Below are positions 16,630 through 24,365 of a stretch of DNA of 64,000 bases, piece after piece. This stretch comes from an uncultured Clostridia bacterium (GTDB lineage Bacteria > Bacillota > Clostridia > Christensenellales > Borkfalkiaceae). A model generated the notes under the pieces. It worked only from the letters and a program-made list of their open reading frames with translations. It was not told the DNA's origin and ran no database searches. Positions within the stretch are counted from its first letter, which is position 1. Every line of letters starts with the position of its first letter. The DNA lies in the NCBI GenBank assembly GCA_934278995.1, contig CAKQWM010000008.1, forward strand, positions 31,912-95,911, given 5' to 3'. The position numbers and the translations under genes were made by a program.

Positions 16630-17901
16630 ATGTCGAGTTATAAGATAAACGGTGGAAAAAGTTTATACGGCGAAGTAAAAATAAGCGCGGCGAAAAATTC
16701 CGCGCTTACGTTAATGTGCGCGTGCGTTCTGACGGACGGTAAAATTTTTATAAAAGACTGTCCCGATATCGGCGACGTAAAAGTTTTGTCTGAAGTTTTA
16801 ACTTTTATCGGCGCAAAAATAAAACGCCAAAATAACGGGCTTGAAATCGACGGGCGGGATATTTTTACGCCCGAATTGCCCAAAAGTACCGCCTCGGAAA
16901 TCCGCGCTTCGTTTTTTCTCACGGGCGCGCTGTTAAACAGATTCGGTTACGCGATAGTTCCTAAACCGGGCGGGTGCAAATTAGGCGCGCGTCCCGTCGA
17001 TATACACCTTGACGGATTAAAAAGACTCGGCGCAAAAGTTTTTGAAACCGACGAGTATATAATGGTTTCGGCGGAAAAACTCGTCGGAAGCGTTATACCT
17101 TTACGCTATCCGTCGGTCGGCGCAACGGAAAATCTCGTTTTAGCCGCCGTTTGCGCCCGAGGCGAAACCGTTATAAAAAACGCCGCAAAAGAGCCGGAAG
17201 TCCGAGATTTGTGTGATTTTTTAAACGTCTGCGGCGCAAAAATAAGGGGAGGCGGGTTTGAGGAAATAATAGTCGAAGGCGTCGAAAAACTTAACGGCGG
17301 AATTTGTTATCGTCCGGTGCCGGACAGGATAGAAGCGGGTACCTTTTTATTGCTTTCCTATCTTTTAGGTGGCAAGATGGAAATTTCCGGTCTGAAAAGC
17401 GAAAATATTTCGTCTTTAACGAAAAAAATTCTTTATAATACTTGCAAAAACGATAAGTTATATGTTAATATATATAGTGATAAATTATATATACAATCGC
17501 AAGGAAACAACGAAGGCTTCGGCGCTGTAAAAACAGGACCGTATCCGTCGTTCCCGACCGATCTTCAACCTGTAGTTTCCTGCGCGGCGGCGGGGCTTAA
17601 AGGCTTGACCGTCGTTAACGAAACGGTTTTCGACAGTCGGTTTCAATATCTTAAAGAACTTGAAAAAACAGGCGCGAGGTTTAAAATCGAAGGTAATAAA
17701 GTTTCCGTCGAAGGCGGGCTTTTATACGGCGCCGATATGACCGCGCCCGATTTAAGAGGAGGCGCCGGGCTTTTGGTAGCGGCGTTAAAAGCAGAGGGCT
17801 TTTCCGTCGTTAAAAACGCCGAAGCAATAATGCGCGGTTATGAAGATTTCGACAAAAAACTTGCCGCTTTGGGCGCGGATATCCGCCTTTCGCACGACTA
17901 A
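16630..17901 (+). CDS. murA: UDP-N-acetylglucosamine 1-carboxyvinyltransferase
   Basis: A 423-residue EPSP-synthase-fold enzyme transferring enolpyruvate from PEP to UDP-GlcNAc, the first committed step of peptidoglycan synthesis. It has the KNSALTLM form of the N-terminal KN motif, the catalytic-loop cysteine in PKPGGCKLGARPVD, and TDLQP late in the protein. Length is normal. In many relatives murG, murC and murB occupy the interval between ftsW and ftsQ; here murA alone does. Confidence 0.95.
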   Translation: MSSYKINGGKSLYGEVKISAAKNSALTLMCACVLTDGKIFIKDCPDIGDVKVLSEVLTFIGAKIKRQNNGLEIDGRDIFTPELPKSTASEIRASFFLTGALLNRFGYAIVPKPGGCKLGARPVDIHLDGLKRLGAKVFETDEYIMVSAEKLVGSVIPLRYPSVGATENLVLAAVCARGETVIKNAAKEPEVRDLCDFLNVCGAKIRGGGFEEIIVEGVEKLNGGICYRPVPDRIEAGTFLLLSYLLGGKMEISGLKSENISSLTKKILYNTCKNDKLYVNIYSDKLYIQSQGNNEGFGAVKTGPYPSFPTDLQPVVSCAAAGLKGLTVVNETVFDSRFQYLKELEKTGARFKIEGNKVSVEGGLLYGADMTAPDLRGGAGLLVAALKAEGFSVVKNAEAIMRGYEDFDKKLAALGADIRLSHD

Positions 17902-17940
17902 CGACTTTTTAAATTCTACGGAACATAACGAGGACGAAAA

Positions 17941-18714
17941 ATGAATTACAAAAAAACGGTTTTAATATCGGGAATAATCGCGCTTTGTTTTTATCTGGCG
18001 CTCGTTTTCGTTACCGTTACGAGGGTAAGCGATATTAACGTGAATTATTCGGCGTATTCCTTTGAAGACTATGAACTTTGCATGGAAGTTTTATCCGATT
18101 TCAAAGGAAAAAATCTTTTGTTTCTGAATACCGAAGAAGTTGAAGAAAGGGTAGTTGCCTCCACCGGCTTTAAAGTTAAAAGCGTAAAGAAGCGTTACCC
18201 CTTTACGTTAGAGGTTAATCTGTATTCCGACGAGGAAAGATTCGCAGTAATTTATAACGACGAAATTTACGTTCTGGACGACGAATACGTGGTGTTGAAA
18301 ACGCGGGAAACGCTTATAAATCCGGCGGACAACCTATCCGACGTTTTAATAGAATTCAAGACAGCGTTAAAACCGACGGTCGAACTCAAAAAACCGCTCG
18401 GATACCCCGACGAAGTCGTTTTCAACGCTTTAAAAACGGCTCTTTCTTGTTTTTCGAGTCCGAGAGATTATTTATCTTCGGTTGCCGTTATAGAAACACC
18501 GGAAAAGGGGAATTACCGTATTGAGATAAATATGCGCAGCGGTTTAAAAATTCTCGTATATAAAGCCACCGAAAAAACTTCCGAAAAAGTTCTCGCGGCG
18601 ATTTCCAAATACAAAGAACTTACCGACGGCGATCTTATTTGCGGCGTAATAGAAAGCCTTATGCTCGATTCGGGAAAAATAACGGCGGTTTATACCAGAA
18701 AAACTGCGGGATAA
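17941..18714 (+). CDS. ftsQ: FtsQ/DivIB-like cell division protein
   Basis: A 257-residue bitopic protein with a short cytoplasmic N-terminus, a membrane helix at about residues 6-24 and an extracellular domain containing a POTRA-like region (VSDINVNY to VKKRYPFTLEV). Sequence conservation is weak, as usual for the family, so the call rests on topology, length and position between murA and ftsA. It would bridge early and late division proteins with the FtsL-like protein. GAGGACG precedes the ATG. A 225-base repeat-containing spacer separates it from ftsA. Confidence 0.8.
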   Translation: MNYKKTVLISGIIALCFYLALVFVTVTRVSDINVNYSAYSFEDYELCMEVLSDFKGKNLLFLNTEEVEERVVASTGFKVKSVKKRYPFTLEVNLYSDEERFAVIYNDEIYVLDDEYVVLKTRETLINPADNLSDVLIEFKTALKPTVELKKPLGYPDEVVFNALKTALSCFSSPRDYLSSVAVIETPEKGNYRIEINMRSGLKILVYKATEKTSEKVLAAISKYKELTDGDLICGVIESLMLDSGKITAVYTRKTAG

Positions 18715-18744
18715 GTTACGGTTATACTTTACGTAAGCCTGTTT

Positions 18745-18785
18745 TCGACGCGAAAAGTTACTCTCTTTTCCGCCCTTACGATTAA
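18745..18785 (+). repeat. Degenerate copy of the ftsA 5' end
   Basis: The stretch TCGACG, then AAGTTACTCTCTT and CCGCCCTTA recurs, in the same order and spacing, inside the ftsA coding start at about 18965-19003. It is in no useful reading frame here and reads as the scar of a partial tandem duplication upstream of ftsA. Confidence 0.7.
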
Positions 18786-18819
18786 CGTACAAGCCTGAAA
18801 GCGAAACGCTTTTGCTTTA

Positions 18820-18902
18820 CGCGCGTACAAGCGTGTAAAAGTACAAGCATATAAAAGTACAATCGTACAATCGTACAAGCATATAAAAGTACAAGCGTAC
18901 AA
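18820..18902 (+). repeat. Short tandem repeats based on GTACAAGC
   Basis: Eight-base GTACAAGC or GTACAATC units and a 16-base GTACAAGCATATAAAA form occur repeatedly between ftsQ and ftsA. The composition contrasts with the flanking coding DNA. The array lies between the degenerate ftsA copy and the real ftsA start. Confidence 0.8.
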
Positions 18903-18939
18903 ACTCTTGTAACGACAAATAAACCAATGAGGTAAAATC

Positions 18940-20058
18940 ATGTTAAAAGACGCAGTTGCGGTAATCGACGTAGGAAGTTACTCTCTTACCGCCCTTATCG
19001 GCGAAAACGGAATTAACAACAATTTCACCATTCGCGCCATCACGAGATGCGTTCACGACGCCTTTGACGGAGAAAAAATCAACGAAAGAAATTTATACGA
19101 TGCCGTTTCAAAAAGTTTAAAATCGGTTTCTTCGTCGGCGAAAGCGCGCTTAAACAAGGTTTACGTAGGCGTGCCCGGTGAATTTTTGCGTTTGTTCAAT
19201 ACCGAACAACGCGCCTTTTATAACCGCAAAAAACGTATTCGCCCCAAGGATATAACAGAATTTTTCGACGGCGCGTGCCACGGGCTTGATATGGGCGAAT
19301 ACGAAATAATTTCTCGTAACGGCGTTTGTTTTTTCATTGACGGCGGTTTGCGTTGCGACGAAGTTTTAGGCGTCCGCACTTCATCGCTTTCTTCTTACGT
19401 TTCCGTTTACGGCGCCATGAAAGATTTCACCGAAACCGTAAGAAAAATACTCAACGGCTTAAAGATTGACGAGGTTATTTTTATTCCCGTAACTCTTGCC
19501 GAAGGCTCCCTTTTATTTACGAAGGAAGAAAGAAGAACTGCGCAGATTTTACTCGACGTGGGATATTCTTCCTCTCAACTTACCGTTTTATCCGGCGACG
19601 GCGCGCTTTTTGAAAGGGCTTTCCCCGTAGGCGGCGGGCATATAACGGCTTATCTTTACGATAAATTTCAGGTCGATTTCGAGGTCGCCGAAAGATTAAA
19701 ACGCAAAATCAATTTAAGTATCCACATGGACGGCGGAAACTACGTCGTTTTATACGGGGACGAGCAGTTTAATTTCCCCGTGTCTTCTTCAAACGACGTT
19801 GCCCGTTACGTACTTGACGAACTCGCGGAAAACTTCGACAGGGCAATATTAAACAGCAGGGTGAAGTTACCGCACAACGTTTCCGTATCCCTCACGGGCG
19901 GCGGAATCTCATATATCCGAGGAGGAGCGGAATATTTGGCGGGCAGAATCGAAATGCCCGTTAACGTCGTATGTCCCAAAACGGCGTATATGTCCAAACC
20001 CGACGACAGTTCGAGTCTGGCGGTTTTAAATTACGCCTTGAATCACAACATATATTAA
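18940..20058 (+). CDS. ftsA: Actin-like cell division protein FtsA (short form)
   Basis: A 372-residue actin-like ATPase that normally tethers FtsZ filaments to the membrane. AVIDVGSYSLTALIGENG opens the fold, RPKDITEFF marks the 1C-type insertion, ILLDVGYSSSQLTV is the phosphate 2 region and SLTGGGISYIRGG the adenosine region. The protein ends NYALNHNIY right after the last core helix; the linker and amphipathic C-terminal membrane-targeting helix of typical FtsA (around 420 residues) are not present. It starts after a GAGG site and lies 10 bases before ftsZ. A PilM-like relative is the main alternative, but the location favours FtsA. Confidence 0.87.
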   Translation: MLKDAVAVIDVGSYSLTALIGENGINNNFTIRAITRCVHDAFDGEKINERNLYDAVSKSLKSVSSSAKARLNKVYVGVPGEFLRLFNTEQRAFYNRKKRIRPKDITEFFDGACHGLDMGEYEIISRNGVCFFIDGGLRCDEVLGVRTSSLSSYVSVYGAMKDFTETVRKILNGLKIDEVIFIPVTLAEGSLLFTKEERRTAQILLDVGYSSSQLTVLSGDGALFERAFPVGGGHITAYLYDKFQVDFEVAERLKRKINLSIHMDGGNYVVLYGDEQFNFPVSSSNDVARYVLDELAENFDRAILNSRVKLPHNVSVSLTGGGISYIRGGAEYLAGRIEMPVNVVCPKTAYMSKPDDSSSLAVLNYALNHNIY

Positions 20059-20068
20059 GGAGAGTTGT

Positions 20069-23000
20069 ATGAAACAGCAATACGTACCAAAAAACAATAA
20101 AAAGAAGCATAAATTCGGCAGTGGCAAAGGAGGATACGGCGCCTTAAAACCCGAAAAAATTACCGCGTTGGAGGTAACGGCTATTGAAACCCCCGACGTC
20201 GTTTTAGAGGAAGAATCGAACGAGGAAGCGGTAATCGAAAATTTTGATAATGCTCAAAATATCGATACTATAAGCGATTTTGATACGTCAAAACTCGGAG
20301 AGTTGGAAAATTACGACGAAGCCGAGCAAACGGAACAAGAAGAATCTTCCGACGAAATCGAAGAAGAAACCGACGAAATCGCCGACGAAATCAACGACGA
20401 AATCGAAGAAATGTCAGACGACGAACCCGCCGACGAACCCGCCGATGAAATCGAAGAAACCGACGAACCCGCCGACGAAATCAACGACGAAATCGAAGTA
20501 GAACCTGCCGATGAAATCGAAGAAGAAACCGTGTATTACGCAGGGCGGGACGATTCTGCCGACAATATTAAAGAAGATTATTCGGATGCGGTTTATTTGA
20601 ACGAGGACGGCGAAACCGATTTTACCGCGCCCGAAGCGGTAGCAGAAGAAGAATACGAAACCGACGTTGAAACTATGCCAGAAGAAGCCGAAGTCGAAAC
20701 GATGTCAGAAGAAGCCGAACCGACGGAAAATTATCAAGCCGAAGCCGAAGCCGAAACGACGGTTGAGGACGAAACGGACGCCGAGATTATAACCGAAGAA
20801 CTCGAAGAACCCGTGATCGACGACGTCGAGGAGGCTTGCGAAGAAACCGCCGACGAAGCGATAGAGCAAGCCGAATCTTATAAAGACGAACTTTTAGACG
20901 GCGAGGAAATCGACGAACCGACGGAAGATTATCAAGCCGAAACCGAAGCCGAAACGACGGTTGAGGACGAAACGGACGCCGAGATTATAACCGAAGAACT
21001 CGAAGAACCCGTAGAAGAATCGTATGCGCAATCGGAAGAATCGACGCAAAACGCAGAAGAAAACGACACGACCGTAAAGGAAGAAGAACCCGAGGTTTCA
21101 CAGGACGAACTTATCCGTCTTGCCGTTCAACGAGCATTGAAACAGCGCGACGAAGAAGAACTTGCCCGTCGTGAAGTTTTACAAAAAGAAGAAGCCGAAA
21201 AACGTGAAGAGGCTGTAAAACTTGCAGTTTCCGAACGCGAAAGATCGGAAGCCGAAAGAAATCGTCTGATGCAAGAAGAAGCCGAAAAGCGTGAGCAAGA
21301 GGCGATAAGTCGTCAGAAAGAATTTGAAGAAATGATGCTTTCCTGGAAGAGGGAACTCGAAAAGCGCGACGAAGAAATTCGTCAGATGCGCGAAAAGCAG
21401 GCGCTTGACGAACGCAAACGGCAAGAGGAAATCAGACTCAAAGAAGAACTTGCCGAAAAGCAAAAGCGTGAAGAGTTTGAAAAACAACGCGAACTCGACG
21501 AACGCAAACGTCAAGAGGAACTTTTAAAACAGCAAGAAATCGAGAATCAGCGTAAACAACGCGAACTCGAAGACAGGCAAAAACAGGAAGAATTTTTAAG
21601 ACAAAAAGAAGAGTTGATAAGACTTCGCGACGAACTCGAAAAACAACGCGAACTCGACGAACGCAAACGTCGGGAAGAACAACAACGGCAGGAAGAACTT
21701 CGCCGTCGTCAGGAATTAGAAGAACAGCAGCGGCAGGAAGAACTTCGCCGCCGTCGGGAATTAGAAGAACAGCAACGGCAGGAAGAACTTCGCCGCCGTC
21801 AGGAACTTGAAGAACAACAACGGCAGGAAGAACTTCGTCGCCGTCAGGAACTTGAAGAACAGCAACGGCAGGAAGAACTTCGCCGTCGTCAGGAATTAGA
21901 AGAACAACAACGGCAGGAAGAACTTCGCCGCCGTCAGGAATTAGAAGAACAACAACAGCTCGAAGAACAACAAAGATATAACTATTCTCAGGATTACGAG
22001 GAGGAAGACTATATGAATACTCAAAACGTGGCAAAAATCAAAGTAGTAGGCGTGGGCGGCGCAGGCTCCAACGCGGTAAACAGAATGATCGAATTAGGCG
22101 TGGATACAGCCGAATTCGTTGCGGTCAACACCGATAAACAAGCGTTGATGTTATCGCTTTGCGACGACGTAAACAGAATTCAGATCGGCGCGGGCATAAC
22201 CAAAGGCTTAGGCGCGGGCGCGGATCCCGCCGTAGGCGAGCAGTCCGCAGAAGAAAGCAAAAAATCGCTTGAAGAAGTCGTTAAAGGCGTCGATTTATTA
22301 TTTATTGCCGCCGGTATGGGCGGCGGAACGGGTACCGGCGCGGCGCCTATCGTTGCAAAAACCGCAAAAGACGCGGGTTGCGTAACGGTTGCCGTCGTTA
22401 CAAGGCCTTTCCATTTTGAAGGCAAAAAACGCGAAACGAACGCTAAAAAAGGTATTTCCAATTTAGCAAAATACGTCGATACAATAATTATTATACCTAA
22501 CGACAGACTTTTAGAGGCGCTTCCTCCCGATACGCCTTTCGTTGACGCGTTAAAATACGCAGACGACACTCTTCGTCAGGGCATTTGCGGCATTGCCGAT
22601 CTTATCGCAACGCCGTCGCTTATCAACCTTGACTTTGCCGACGTCAGAACCATTTTGAAAAACCAAGGTCTTGCGCACATGGGCGTAGGAAAAGCAAAGG
22701 GCGAAAACAGAGTTATCGAAGCCGTTCGTCAGGCAGTTTCGAGTCCTCTGCTCGAAACCACAATCGAAGGCGCCCACGGTATTATATTAAACGTTACGGG
22801 CGGTAAAGACCTATCTATGTCGCAGGTTAAAGAAGCCGCCGACAGAGTACAGGAAATCATCGATCCTACCGCGAATATTATTTTCGGTATGAACGTCAAT
22901 CCCGACCTGCAGGAAGAAATTATCATTACGATTATCGCAACGGGCTTCGACAGAAAAGTAGATGACGAAACCGAACAGAAACCTCGTCCGGAATTTGCTT

Positions 23001-23332
23001 TCAACGTTAATCGCGGGCAGACGCTCGGTCAGGCAAGCGGTTCTTCCGATAAAAAAGCCGAACCCGAAACGAGTAATCCCGAATATATGAATATAAGACC
23101 TTCTCAAAGGGGCGAATACGGTCAATTCAGACCGCAACGCGATGCCGAAGCAGGTCGTAACGAAAAGCCTTACGAGCCTACTTTCCCGAGAAGGCAGGAG
23201 CCTATTAACGAGCATAGGGAAGAATACAACGAACCTTCATACAGAGAAGACCTCCCCGAAGAAACAAATCTGAAGCCAGAACGTAAAACCGACGTTCCTT
23301 CATTCGTAAAACGTCTTTTCGGCAGAAAATAA
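20069..23332 (+). CDS. ftsZ: Cell division GTPase FtsZ with long N-terminal acidic and coiled-coil extension
   Basis: A single open frame of 1087 residues. Residues 1-25 are basic; about 30-350 are extremely acidic with DEPADEI-type repeats; about 350-645 are a Glu/Arg/Gln-rich helical region including six perfect-length 15-residue repeats (540-629). FtsZ proper starts at Met649 and is normal: VVGVGGAGSNAVNRM, the tubulin signature GGGTGTGAAP, T7-loop NLDFADVRTILKN, a linker, and the C-terminal peptide PSFVKRLFGRK that binds partners. FtsZ is usually 350-450 residues without such an extension. AAGGAGAG precedes ATG 20069, and a second strong ribosome binding site precedes Met649 (see 21998-22015), so both a long and a normal 439-residue product are possible. 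Confidence 0.95.
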   Translation: MKQQYVPKNNKKKHKFGSGKGGYGALKPEKITALEVTAIETPDVVLEEESNEEAVIENFDNAQNIDTISDFDTSKLGELENYDEAEQTEQEESSDEIEEETDEIADEINDEIEEMSDDEPADEPADEIEETDEPADEINDEIEVEPADEIEEETVYYAGRDDSADNIKEDYSDAVYLNEDGETDFTAPEAVAEEEYETDVETMPEEAEVETMSEEAEPTENYQAEAEAETTVEDETDAEIITEELEEPVIDDVEEACEETADEAIEQAESYKDELLDGEEIDEPTEDYQAETEAETTVEDETDAEIITEELEEPVEESYAQSEESTQNAEENDTTVKEEEPEVSQDELIRLAVQRALKQRDEEELARREVLQKEEAEKREEAVKLAVSERERSEAERNRLMQEEAEKREQEAISRQKEFEEMMLSWKRELEKRDEEIRQMREKQALDERKRQEEIRLKEELAEKQKREEFEKQRELDERKRQEELLKQQEIENQRKQRELEDRQKQEEFLRQKEELIRLRDELEKQRELDERKRREEQQRQEELRRRQELEEQQRQEELRRRRELEEQQRQEELRRRQELEEQQRQEELRRRQELEEQQRQEELRRRQELEEQQRQEELRRRQELEEQQQLEEQQRYNYSQDYEEEDYMNTQNVAKIKVVGVGGAGSNAVNRMIELGVDTAEFVAVNTDKQALMLSLCDDVNRIQIGAGITKGLGAGADPAVGEQSAEESKKSLEEVVKGVDLLFIAAGMGGGTGTGAAPIVAKTAKDAGCVTVAVVTRPFHFEGKKRETNAKKGISNLAKYVDTIIIIPNDRLLEALPPDTPFVDALKYADDTLRQGICGIADLIATPSLINLDFADVRTILKNQGLAHMGVGKAKGENRVIEAVRQAVSSPLLETTIEGAHGIILNVTGGKDLSMSQVKEAADRVQEIIDPTANIIFGMNVNPDLQEEIIITIIATGFDRKVDDETEQKPRPEFAFNVNRGQTLGQASGSSDKKAEPETSNPEYMNIRPSQRGEYGQFRPQRDAEAGRNEKPYEPTFPRRQEPINEHREEYNEPSYREDLPEETNLKPERKTDVPSFVKRLFGRK
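20717..21012 (+). repeat. 98-bp direct duplication inside the ftsZ extension
   Basis: Segments 20717-20814 and 20915-21012 are near-identical and encode the same acidic phrase (TVEDETDAEIITEELEEPV preceded by DYQAE or NYQAE). Both are in frame with ftsZ. They point to expansion of the acidic domain by duplication. Confidence 0.9.
21686..21955 (+). repeat. Six tandem 45-bp repeats inside the ftsZ extension
   Basis: Six consecutive units start at 21686, 21731, 21776, 21821, 21866 and 21911, each encoding RQEELRRRQELEEQQ with mostly silent differences. The unit is a multiple of three, so copy-number change would lengthen or shorten the coiled coil without breaking the frame. Confidence 0.95.
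21998..22015 (+). promoter_or_regulatory. Internal ribosome binding site and start for standard-length FtsZ
   Basis: GAGGAGGAAG (21998-22007) lies eight bases (from GGAGG) before an in-frame ATG at 22013-22015, the exact point where FtsZ homology begins (MNTQNVAKIKVVG). The site is encoded by GAG GAG GAA, while Glu elsewhere in the extension is mostly GAA, suggesting selection for the Shine-Dalgarno sequence. Initiation here would yield 439 residues. Confidence 0.75.
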
Positions 23333-23462
23333 GACTCCGCAGTGTTATGCAGCAAATAAGGTTCCCTATGTGCGTCTGCCACGCCCGCTAAAAAATACGT
23401 TAGTTCCGCAGGTTACGTAGAAAATAAGGTTTCGCAGGGTTATTTTAGCATTATTTCCTCTT

Positions 23463-23774
23463 AGCCTCCCTTGTGTAAAAGCGGAAACATTTAAGCCTCC
23501 CTTGTGTAAAGGGAGGTGGCGCGGCTTGCCGTGACGGAGGGATTGTTATATAATCCGCCGACCTTTTAGCCTCCCTTGTGTAAAGGGAGGTGGCACGGCT
23601 TACCGTGACGGAGGGATTGTAAATAGTGAATTGACCTTACGGTCATGAATTGCGCGTAACCGCGCGTGAATTGTCGCTACGCTCCGTGAATTGAATTGCA
23701 GAGCAATTCGTTTATCCTCTTAGCCTCCCTTGTGTAAAGGGAGGTGGCACGGCTTGCCGTGACGGAGGGATTGT
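23463..23774. repeat. REP-like two-stem elements, three full 53-bp copies and one truncated
   Basis: Full copies lie at 23494-23546, 23568-23620 and 23722-23774; a truncated one starts at 23463. Each has stem one CCTCCCTT-GTGTA-AAGGGAGG, a GGTGGC link, stem two around CGGC-TT-GCCG, and ends GACGGAGGGATTGT. They are nearly identical to each other, intergenic and without a transposase in the window. Confidence 0.85.
23626..23712. repeat. Small-hairpin array with GAATTG linkers (first block)
   Basis: GACC-TTAC-GGTC, GCGCG-TAAC-CGCGC and GAATTGC-AGA-GCAATTC are separated by TGAATTG-type linkers. The same architecture resumes at 23865 and 24010. Confidence 0.75.
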
Positions 23775-23796
23775 TTTATATAATTTCGCCGTCCGC

Positions 23797-24160
23797 TTCA
23801 GCCTTCCCCTCGGAGGAGGAAGGTGGCATTTTCGCAAGAAAATGACGGATGAGGTGTTCTATATAATTCACGCGACCAACGGGAGCAATTCACGCGTCGC
23901 AAGACGCAATTCACGCAAACGTAAGTTTGCAATTCACGTTGCGTCAGCAACAATTCACCTTTCAATCCCTCAGTCGCTACGCGACAGCCCCCTTTACACA
24001 AAGGGGCCTTGCACACGCCGTCAGGCGCAATTCACGCAAACGTAAGTTTGCAATTCACGCCGACTGTCGTCGGCTACACCTCATCAGTCAACAAAGTTGA
24101 CAGCTTCCCCTCAAGGTGAAGCCTATCACGCGCCGTCAGGCGCAATTCACGCGTCGCAAT
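23797..24160. repeat. Divergent two-stem elements and hairpins with AATTCAC linkers (second block)
   Basis: Variants of the two-stem element occur in plus (about 23797-23861) and reversed orientation (about 23964-24011 and 24074-24125). Between them are hairpins GCGTC-GCAA-GACGC, GCAAAC-GTAA-GTTTGC (twice), GTTGC-GTCA-GCAAC and a GCCGAC/GTCGGC stem, each followed by AATTCAC. Several loops are GNRA-like tetraloops if transcribed. Confidence 0.75.
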
Positions 24161-24190
24161 TTATTAAAAAACTTTTTCGATAAAAAAATA

Positions 24191-24225
24191 AAAAAGGGTT
24201 GTCGTTAAATCGGCAACCCTTTTTT
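24191..24225 (-). terminator. typA terminator (symmetrical)
   Basis: AAAAAGGGTTGTCG pairs with CGGCAACCCTTTTT over a six-base loop. The T-run on the minus strand ends the typA transcript; the plus-strand T-run makes it potentially bidirectional. Confidence 0.85.
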
Positions 24226-24365
24226 ATTTACCTACGCGCTGATATTTACCTACGCGCTGATATTTACCTACGCGCTGATATTTACCTACGCGCTGATATT
24301 TACATACGAGGTGATATTTACCTGTGCGTTGATATCTGTGCGCTGATATTTATTGTTGATATTTA
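24226..24365 (-). repeat. 18-bp tandem repeats running into the typA stop codon
   Basis: Four perfect copies of an 18-bp unit (minus-strand reading ATCAGCGCGTAGGTAAAT) at 24226-24297, then progressively degenerate copies. The final partial copy contains the last codons and TAA of typA, so the array seems to derive from the gene end. Confidence 0.9.

Larger units (their letters stand above)
23333..24190. other. Gene-free mosaic of palindromic repeats between ftsZ and typA
   Basis: No gene is supported. Just after the ftsZ stop, the AAAATAAG...CGCAG...GTTA pattern of the gene end recurs at about 23420-23443, a decayed duplicate of the 3' edge. The rest consists of two interleaved repeat types listed separately: two-stem REP-like elements and small hairpins spaced by AATTCAC. 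Confidence 0.8.

Noticed and set aside
21438..22034. 198-codon minus-strand frame within ftsZ
   Set aside because: Antisense of the 45-bp repeat array; low complexity, no support.
23626..24160. CRISPR array
   Set aside because: Constant linkers are only 6-8 bases, the variable parts are self-complementary and short, and there are no cas genes.
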